64,000 nt of DNA from Aeropyrum camini SY1 = JCM 12091 (lineage in GTDB: Archaea > Thermoproteota > Thermoprotei_A > Sulfolobales > Acidilobaceae), in NCBI RefSeq assembly GCF_000591035.1, contig NC_022521.1:806001-870000 (forward strand). The letters run 5' to 3'. Made by a program: the position numbers and the translations under genes. The notes below the pieces were generated by a model that saw nothing but the letters and a program-made list of their open reading frames with translations, was not told the DNA's origin and did no database searches. Shown here one piece after another: positions 59,489 through 64,000 of this stretch; within the stretch, counting starts at the first letter, position 1; each line of letters begins with the position of its first letter.

Positions 59489-60329
59489 GCCCTTCTCCCC
59501 CGATGCTGAGGGGTGTTCTGAACCACACATCCACCTGCGTAAACGGTATCTCAATGCCCTCCCTAGCCAGAGCCTCCCTAACAGTCTTGATAACCTGCAT
59601 TGTCGCTTGGTACCAATAGTCTGTGGGCACCCATACCCTAACGTCTATTATGACACCGCTGTCCCCCAGCTCGGAAGCATACACCTCCGGCTCAGGATCC
59701 TTGAGGACAAGGTAGACATCGCCGAGCGCTTTCGAGATAGTTTCTATAGCCTTACCTATGTCCTCTCTATAGGCTATCGAAGCCTTGAAGGTAAGCCTTC
59801 TAACCGCACTCTTGCTATAGTTCACCATGTAGTCGTTTATTATCTTCGAGTTAGGTATCCTTACCACCTCGCCGTCTATCGTCCTGATCCTGGTGGACAT
59901 TGTGGAGACTTCCACCACTCTCCCCATGAAACCGCCTACAGAGACTAGATCCCCGATGACAAGGCTCTTCTCCCCGTAGAGGTAGAGGCCTGAGAAGAAG
60001 TTTGAGAAGAGGGGCTGTAGAGCAAGGCTCAGCACCAGACCTGCGAAACCTCCCGCGACGAGGAGGGCTGTAAGCTCGATCCCCAGAGCCTGGAGTACAG
60101 CCACCGCCGTTAGAAACAGTACCATATAGTAGGTTGACCTAGCCAGCAGAACTGTAATATCGCGGGGGAAAACCCTCGACCCATACCTCTCGATAGCCCT
60201 TCTCGCAGCAACAGCCGCAACCAGCCCTACGGCAAGTATCAGCAGGGCCAGACCCACCCTCTCAAGAGGCAGGCTTGCGAGGCTAGAGAGGACCTCAGCC
60301 GCAGACCCGCCTATAGCCACCCTATACAC
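59472..60329 (-). CDS. MscS-family mechanosensitive channel
   Basis: 285 residues. Three N-terminal helices (about 22-42, 60-82 and the pore helix 88-112, ALLVAGGFAGLVLSLALQPLFSNFFSGL) are followed by the beta domain (KSLVIGDLVSVGGFMGRVVEVSTMSTRIRTIDGEVVRIPNSKIINDYMVNYSK) typical of MscS, and a C-terminal alpha/beta cage. Opens under membrane tension to release osmolytes. Overlaps DUF432 by 8 bases and Pcc1 by 17; its placement inside an RNA-processing superoperon is unusual. Confidence 0.93.
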   Translation of the reverse strand: MYRVAIGGSAAEVLSSLASLPLERVGLALLILAVGLVAAVAARRAIERYGSRVFPRDITVLLARSTYYMVLFLTAVAVLQALGIELTALLVAGGFAGLVLSLALQPLFSNFFSGLYLYGEKSLVIGDLVSVGGFMGRVVEVSTMSTRIRTIDGEVVRIPNSKIINDYMVNYSKSAVRRLTFKASIAYREDIGKAIETISKALGDVYLVLKDPEPEVYASELGDSGVIIDVRVWVPTDYWYQATMQVIKTVREALAREGIEIPFTQVDVWFRTPLSIGGEGREIQG

Positions 60330-61035
60330 CCCACATCATGTCGGTCCGCTGGAAGAACCTAGGTGGTCTTACCTCCGGCGGGTCGGCTATCGGGACCGCC
60401 TTCTCCACGAAGGGCTGTCTATACATGACGACGCCCCGGTACCTATCCACCTCCACCACCAGCTCCTGGGTATAGGCCCTCCACCCCCCGGGCTCATAGT
60501 AGAGCTTTAGCGGAGCCGAGTCTAGGAGGATCCTTGATACTGTGACAGGAGTTCCCGAGGTGTTCCTCACAACTATCTTGGCTAGAGCCCGCCCCAGCCT
60601 GGGCTCGAGCGGGCGTGGGGAGGGGCTGCATACTGCGAGCCTCGCCACGACACCTGCCTCTGGTGTCCCGTAGAGCACGAGACCAGGCTTATCGTCCATA
60701 GGGATAACGTCAACCACACTCGGCTCGTCTCCTGGTGAGGCGTAGACAGCGGTATCCACCGGGATGAGAGTATAAAAGGTTCTCTCGGAGCCGGGGGAGA
60801 CTACTATCTCCGGTTTTACCCTCAGCAGTATGAATCTGGTGACATAGATCGGCTTGAATATGGGATACATAGGCATAGGCCGGATGTCTAGGCCCCCGTC
60901 GAGAAGAAGCTCTACAGCGCCCCCGCCCTCACGCCTGTATCTCACAAACCCGCTGTCAACAGGCTCAACAACAACCCTGTACGCCCCGAAATCGTGTCTG
61001 CCATATGTTAGAGGGACTCCATAACCCGCCGCCAA
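60322..61035 (-). CDS. DUF432 family protein
   Basis: 237 residues, mainly beta-strand, no membrane helix. The pattern YRREGGGAVELLLDGGLDIRPMPMYPIFKPIYVTRFILLRVKPEIVVSPGSERTFYTLIPVDTAVY and the later IVVRNTSGTPVTVSRILLDSAPLKLYYEPGG fit DUF432, an archaeal family I recall as often lying beside MscS genes. It overlaps the MscS gene by 8 bases, so they are probably translated together. A role as a modulator or partner of the channel is inferred only from context. Confidence 0.8.
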   Translation of the reverse strand: MAAGYGVPLTYGRHDFGAYRVVVEPVDSGFVRYRREGGGAVELLLDGGLDIRPMPMYPIFKPIYVTRFILLRVKPEIVVSPGSERTFYTLIPVDTAVYASPGDEPSVVDVIPMDDKPGLVLYGTPEAGVVARLAVCSPSPRPLEPRLGRALAKIVVRNTSGTPVTVSRILLDSAPLKLYYEPGGWRAYTQELVVEVDRYRGVVMYRQPFVEKAVPIADPPEVRPPRFFQRTDMMWGV

Positions 61036-61036
61036 A

Positions 61037-61636
61037 TTACCACCCTTCCTTGCCCCCCAAATTCTTCTTTACCATTTCGGCGGGCTTCCCTAGCTTGAGC
61101 CTGGGCCCGACTTCGACTCCTCTAAAGCGGAATGTCACGACGGCCGTCCTGCTGTCTAGACTTTCTATAACGGCTTCAACATAACCCTTGTTAGCCGGCG
61201 GCTTCAAGCGGGCGTGGAAGGCTATTATGAATGCGTCTGCAAACTCCGAGGCAACCCCTGTGTCGAGAGGCATGGCGACGAGGACCTCATCCCCCCTTAG
61301 TTGGGGCAGCCCCCTCCTGCGCTCACGCGATAGGCTTACCCCCTTAACTATAAAGCTAACAATGTTCTCGGGCTTGCCAGGGCCTTCCACTGAGTAGACC
61401 CTCATAATACCCGGGTTTCCCCTCCTCTCACCAACAACAACCACACGGTCAGCGCCTCGAATTACGGCTTCCCTGGCGAGCTCCTCCATACTGTAGTGGC
61501 CTCTTGTGAAGCGGAAGGCCCCTGGTATGGTGGCTGAGATGTCCTTCACAAAGCTTCTAACCCTCGGGCTGGGCCTCCTGCTCGTTGTGACTAGTATCCT
61601 ATAGCCGCCAGTATCTATCGACGATTCCCCGCCCAA
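61037..61636 (-). CDS. Brix-domain ribosome-biogenesis protein
   Basis: 199 residues. Archaeal single-domain Brix/Imp4-like protein: YRILVTTSRRPSPRVRSFVKDISATIPGAFRFTRGHYSMEELAREAVIRGADRVVVVGERRGNPGIMRVY is the typical N-terminal half, and EALPLDTGVAS-like VAMPLDTGVASEFADAFIIAF begins the second repeat. It is expected to act in ribosomal subunit assembly. ATG at 61636, one base before DUF432 in the operon; the paired TATA-like inverted repeat at 61670-61717 may drive this and downstream genes. Confidence 0.9.
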   Translation of the reverse strand: MGGESSIDTGGYRILVTTSRRPSPRVRSFVKDISATIPGAFRFTRGHYSMEELAREAVIRGADRVVVVGERRGNPGIMRVYSVEGPGKPENIVSFIVKGVSLSRERRRGLPQLRGDEVLVAMPLDTGVASEFADAFIIAFHARLKPPANKGYVEAVIESLDSRTAVVTFRFRGVEVGPRLKLGKPAEMVKKNLGGKEGW

Positions 61637-61669
61637 CCTCAGTAGCCTGTTAGAACATGGGTTAGTCTA

Positions 61670-61717
61670 GGAGTTTAAAGCGGGTCGGGAGGTGTAGTAA
61701 TGCGGTGTTTAAACTCC
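61670..61717 (-). promoter_or_regulatory. Perfect inverted repeat of two TATA-like boxes before the Brix gene
   Basis: GGAGTTTAAA (61670-61679) and TTTAAACTCC (61708-61717) are exact inverted copies 28 bases apart. Read on the reverse strand, the proximal TTTAAA would start transcription near 61650 (13 bases before the Brix ATG) and the distal near 61685. This is the only gap above 100 bases within the superoperon. Confidence 0.5.
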
Positions 61718-61751
61718 AATGGGCAGGGGTGTGGAGGCTAGCGTTGTTGAG

Positions 61752-62012
61752 TTATGTTCTCACAATATACCTCCTGAAGTATTTAGCGAGGCCGCTTCTC
61801 GGTGTGTAGGCTGCTCCCGCCCACATGTTTCCGCATTTCCGGCATGACCATATACCCACTGACACCCTCTTCACGGTTCCGGTGGAGCCGCAGAAGGGGC
61901 ACTCGTGGGGTTGGTAGCGTCTTATGAGTATGTCTCTAACCCTCTTCCTCACGCTGACCCCATACCTAGGTCCATATCTCCCGGCGGGGCCCACGACCTT
62001 TGTCCTGCCCAT
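61752..62012 (-). CDS. rpl37ae: Ribosomal protein L37Ae
   Basis: 86 residues. Zinc-ribbon protein of the large subunit: TKVVGPAGRYGPRYGVSVRKRVRDILIRRYQPHECPFCGSTGTVKRVSVGIWSCRKCGNMWAGAAYTP, with C-x-x-C...C-x-x-C ligands. Located directly after the exosome genes as in many archaea. ATG at 62012, 16 bases after rrp42. Confidence 0.96.
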   Translation of the reverse strand: MGRTKVVGPAGRYGPRYGVSVRKRVRDILIRRYQPHECPFCGSTGTVKRVSVGIWSCRKCGNMWAGAAYTPRSGLAKYFRRYIVRT

Positions 62013-62028
62013 ACCTTACCGACCCCCA

Positions 62029-62859
62029 CTAGGGCTTGATTGCCTCTTCGAGGGCTTTAAAGTAAACTTTCGAGGCCTCTAGGCTGTAGTTCACCATAGT
62101 CTCTATGTCTGCCTCCGTTAGGCTTCCCATGCCCGTCTTCTGCATTCCAACTATCCTGCCCTCCCCGTCTATAGCGGTTGCAAGCCTCACGTCGCTTACA
62201 GTCTCCTCCTCGAGGCTCGGGTCCACCACAATGTAGCGGTCTATTTTTGCGGTGGTGACAGTGACTACCCTGGTTTTAACCTTTACCTTCTCTCCCTTCT
62301 CCCCCTTCTTAATCACTATGTCTCCCGTCTCGCTCTCCTCATACTTGGGTAGCCTAGCCGTCATGAGTGCGGCCATGGTTGCAAGCATGCTGGCGTCGAA
62401 CAGGTTGCCGTCGTGGTCAATGATGTATAGGTCGACCCATAGGACCCAGACTTTCTCGCCCGGTCTTATGACAAGGCTCTCTAGGTCGATTGCACCGACC
62501 TCCCTGAGGCTCCTGTCGACAACACGGGCCAGCTCTATAGCGTTCTCGTCAGGGGGCCCTGGCTCGAACACAGGGCTGGCGAGGGGAACGAATTCTGCGT
62601 GTACAGTTAGAACGCCCTGGTTCGGAGTATCCCTGAAGGGAGCACCCACGCTAGCCTTAACACCAGCTATCACCTGGGTCTTCCCAAGCTTCACCAGAGC
62701 GGAGCCTTCAGCCTTCTCCACTATACCTGTCTCTATCTTAACGTTCCTCGGCGTCTTCAAATCCCTATCCTCAAGCCTCCACCCCTTCCGCAGGAGGGAG
62801 AGGTACGCCTCCCTCACGATAACTGGGGCCACGGGTAGCCTGTGGGGCGTTATACTCAC
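62029..62859 (-). CDS. rrp42: Exosome subunit Rrp42
   Basis: 276 residues, RNase PH fold, catalytically inactive partner that forms the hexameric ring with Rrp41 and contributes RNA-binding arginines. Typical parts: [62 protein letters not shown], and [31 protein letters not shown] at the end. Overlaps the end of rrp41 by 4 bases. Confidence 0.96.
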   Translation of the reverse strand: MSITPHRLPVAPVIVREAYLSLLRKGWRLEDRDLKTPRNVKIETGIVEKAEGSALVKLGKTQVIAGVKASVGAPFRDTPNQGVLTVHAEFVPLASPVFEPGPPDENAIELARVVDRSLREVGAIDLESLVIRPGEKVWVLWVDLYIIDHDGNLFDASMLATMAALMTARLPKYEESETGDIVIKKGEKGEKVKVKTRVVTVTTAKIDRYIVVDPSLEEETVSDVRLATAIDGEGRIVGMQKTGMGSLTEADIETMVNYSLEASKVYFKALEEAIKP

Positions 62860-63599
62860 TCCTGACCACCTCCAACCTCGAGATAGGTCCTCCTAATAGC
62901 CTCCTTTTCAAACTCTACAACCCTATCTATCGCCCTCAACGCCATAGAGAGCGCCGTCCTAAACTCCTCTCTCGTAAGAACGCCGTTAAGCTGTAGCAGT
63001 GTAATCTCCCCTATATCAGGCGCGGCGGCTACAGGCATATCCGCCTCCCCATACATATCCTCGAGCTCGTCAACATCAACCACAAGGACACCCTGTATCT
63101 TCCCAACTGCAACGCCACCCACGAGAGCCCTCATAGGTATGCCAGCGTCCGCCAAGGCCAGGCTGGCGGCTGTGACCGCTGCAGTCCTTGTTCCGCCATC
63201 AGCCTGGAGCACCTCGAGAAAAACGTCTATAACAGTCCTCGGGAACTCCTCTGCCAGGACAACGGGCTCTAGCGCCTCCCTAACGACCTTCGAAAGCTCT
63301 ATTTCCCTCCTGCTGGGGGCTGGGCTTTTCCTCTCGTCGGTGGAGAATGGGGCCATGTGGTATCTAACCCTGAGGGCGGCCCGGTCCGGCAGTATGTAGA
63401 ATCTTTGGTGAGGCTCCCTCGGCCCGTATACGGCCGCCAGAACCCTCGTCCTCCCGAACTCTACGAGAGCGCTTCCATCGGCGTTGTTGAGGATGCCGAC
63501 CTGCATTCTAATGGGCCTGAGGTCCTCAGGCAGCCTCCCGTCATGCCTCCTACCATCTCGAAGCAGCTCAACACCCTCGGGTACTGGGCCCGCCACCAC
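62856..63599 (-). CDS. rrp41: Exosome subunit Rrp41
   Basis: 247 residues, the phosphorolytic subunit. RNase PH motifs: [46 protein letters not shown] (phosphate-binding GGTRTA), and [16 protein letters not shown] with the catalytic aspartate. Degrades RNA 3' to 5' using phosphate and can add A-rich tails. The rrp4 stop lies 1 base upstream. The GTG/ATG region at 63599 gives a normal family length. Confidence 0.97.
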   Translation of the reverse strand: MVAGPVPEGVELLRDGRRHDGRLPEDLRPIRMQVGILNNADGSALVEFGRTRVLAAVYGPREPHQRFYILPDRAALRVRYHMAPFSTDERKSPAPSRREIELSKVVREALEPVVLAEEFPRTVIDVFLEVLQADGGTRTAAVTAASLALADAGIPMRALVGGVAVGKIQGVLVVDVDELEDMYGEADMPVAAAPDIGEITLLQLNGVLTREEFRTALSMALRAIDRVVEFEKEAIRRTYLEVGGGQE

Positions 63600-63600
63600 A

Positions 63601-64000
63601 CTACACCTCCCTTATCCTCCTCTCCTCCTCTATAAACTTGATAATCCTCTTAGTAAGCCCCGAGGTGTACGCCTCCTCCTCTATGATCTTTATCGCCATG
63701 ACAGCTATTGCCTCCAAGTCCTCGTTTGGGCACTCGAGATGTATTCTTCCGTTCCTCGCCACGAATATCTTACACTCTGTCTTCTCCTCGAGGGTCTTCA
63801 GCATGCTCATCTTCCTCCCAATAACACGTGGCACCTTCGCAGGTGATATCTCCACGACTTTCCCCCTTATGATCCTCCCTAGACCCTCTCCCTGAACCGT
63901 GAGCAAGGGGCTTCTAGTCTTGTCGAAAGCGACCACCTTAGCCTTAATATAGTCCCCGACCTTCAGCAGGGAGTGCATATCATCGACAGACGGGTTAAAA
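63601..64000 (-). CDS. rrp4: Exosome cap subunit Rrp4 (partial, N-terminus beyond window)
   Basis: The frame is open to the window edge (at least 132 residues), so this is the C-terminal part of a ~230-residue protein. It holds the end of the S1 domain ([20 protein letters not shown]) and the KH domain ([70 protein letters not shown]), with the G-R-K/G-x-x-G-type loop. It forms the RNA-recruiting cap on the Rrp41-Rrp42 ring. First visible gene of the superoperon. Confidence 0.94.
   Translation of the reverse strand, partial: FNPSVDDMHSLLKVGDYIKAKVVAFDKTRSPLLTVQGEGLGRIIRGKVVEISPAKVPRVIGRKMSMLKTLEEKTECKIFVARNGRIHLECPNEDLEAIAVMAIKIIEEEAYTSGLTKRIIKFIEEERRIREV

Noticed and set aside
61037-61751. 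Expected rpoP (RNA polymerase subunit P) gene after L37Ae, as in some archaeal superoperons
   Set aside because: No C-x-x-C small frame is present in the 115-base gap or between adjacent genes; it must be elsewhere.
1-64000. CRISPR arrays, insertion sequences, integrases or tRNA-linked attachment sites
   Set aside because: No regularly spaced repeats, transposase or integrase motifs, or direct repeats of a tRNA 3' end were seen near either tRNA.

Overview
The window looks like the chromosome of a hyperthermophilic crenarchaeon, most likely an Aeropyrum species (Desulfurococcales). The evidence is a reverse gyrase, a glutamate dehydrogenase and an EF-2 of the type I remember from Aeropyrum pernix, tRNA genes with encoded CCA, archaeal exosome, KEOPS and prefoldin genes, frequent GTG/TTG starts, and TATA boxes placed for leaderless or short-leader transcripts. 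The species assignment rests on memory of family sequences, not on a search. I saw no rRNA, CRISPR array, insertion sequence or integrated element.

Layout. 1-4.6 kb: nitrilase-fold protein that lacks its catalytic cysteine, EamA transporter, AMP-forming acyl-CoA synthetase, small unknown protein. 4.7-9.5 kb: moaC, a structured GC-rich gap, and a 1321-residue RecQ-like helicase. 9.8-16.4 kb: small regulators and enzymes (Cys-rich protein, 7-TM protein, PadR regulator, atypical SDR, nucleotidyltransferase-like protein, Sfm1-type SPOUT methyltransferase, ribbon-helix-helix protein) and a riboflavin pair (GTP cyclohydrolase III and lumazine synthase). 16.4-25.4 kb: Cdc48 ATPase, tRNA-Ser(UGA), a box C/D sRNA whose guide matches the 23S peptidyl-transferase region, a MgtC/DUF4010 membrane protein cluster and reverse gyrase. 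25.4-32.6 kb: ABC exporter-type pair, NCS1 permease, tRNA-Phe, cis-prenyltransferase, glutamate dehydrogenase, DUF1028 protein. 32.8-39.4 kb: a five-gene peptide/oligosaccharide-type ABC importer. 39.5-43.6 kb: aroA, a coiled-coil protein with an A-ATPase subunit C-like partner, a winged-helix protein and an FdhE-like zinc-ribbon protein. 43.8-54.3 kb: an 11-gene complex I operon (nuoA-B-C-D-H-I-J-K-M-L-N, reverse strand) without the NADH-input subunits. 54.4-64 kb: EF-2, XPF nuclease, then the archaeal RNA-processing superoperon (exosome Rrp4-Rrp41-Rrp42, L37Ae, Brix protein, DUF432, MscS, Pcc1, prefoldin beta, DUF3194, DHH phosphoesterase).

The observation I consider most novel is the solute-binding protein of the ABC importer. 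The segment that normally ends this family sits near its N-terminus and is missing from its C-terminus, so the protein appears to be a natural circular permutant. Other notable points are the C/D sRNA aimed at G2446 (E. coli numbering) of 23S rRNA, a compact multi-stem inverted-repeat structure between ribH and cdc48, a perfect pair of inverted TATA-like boxes inside the exosome/KEOPS superoperon, and an orphan multidomain helicase.
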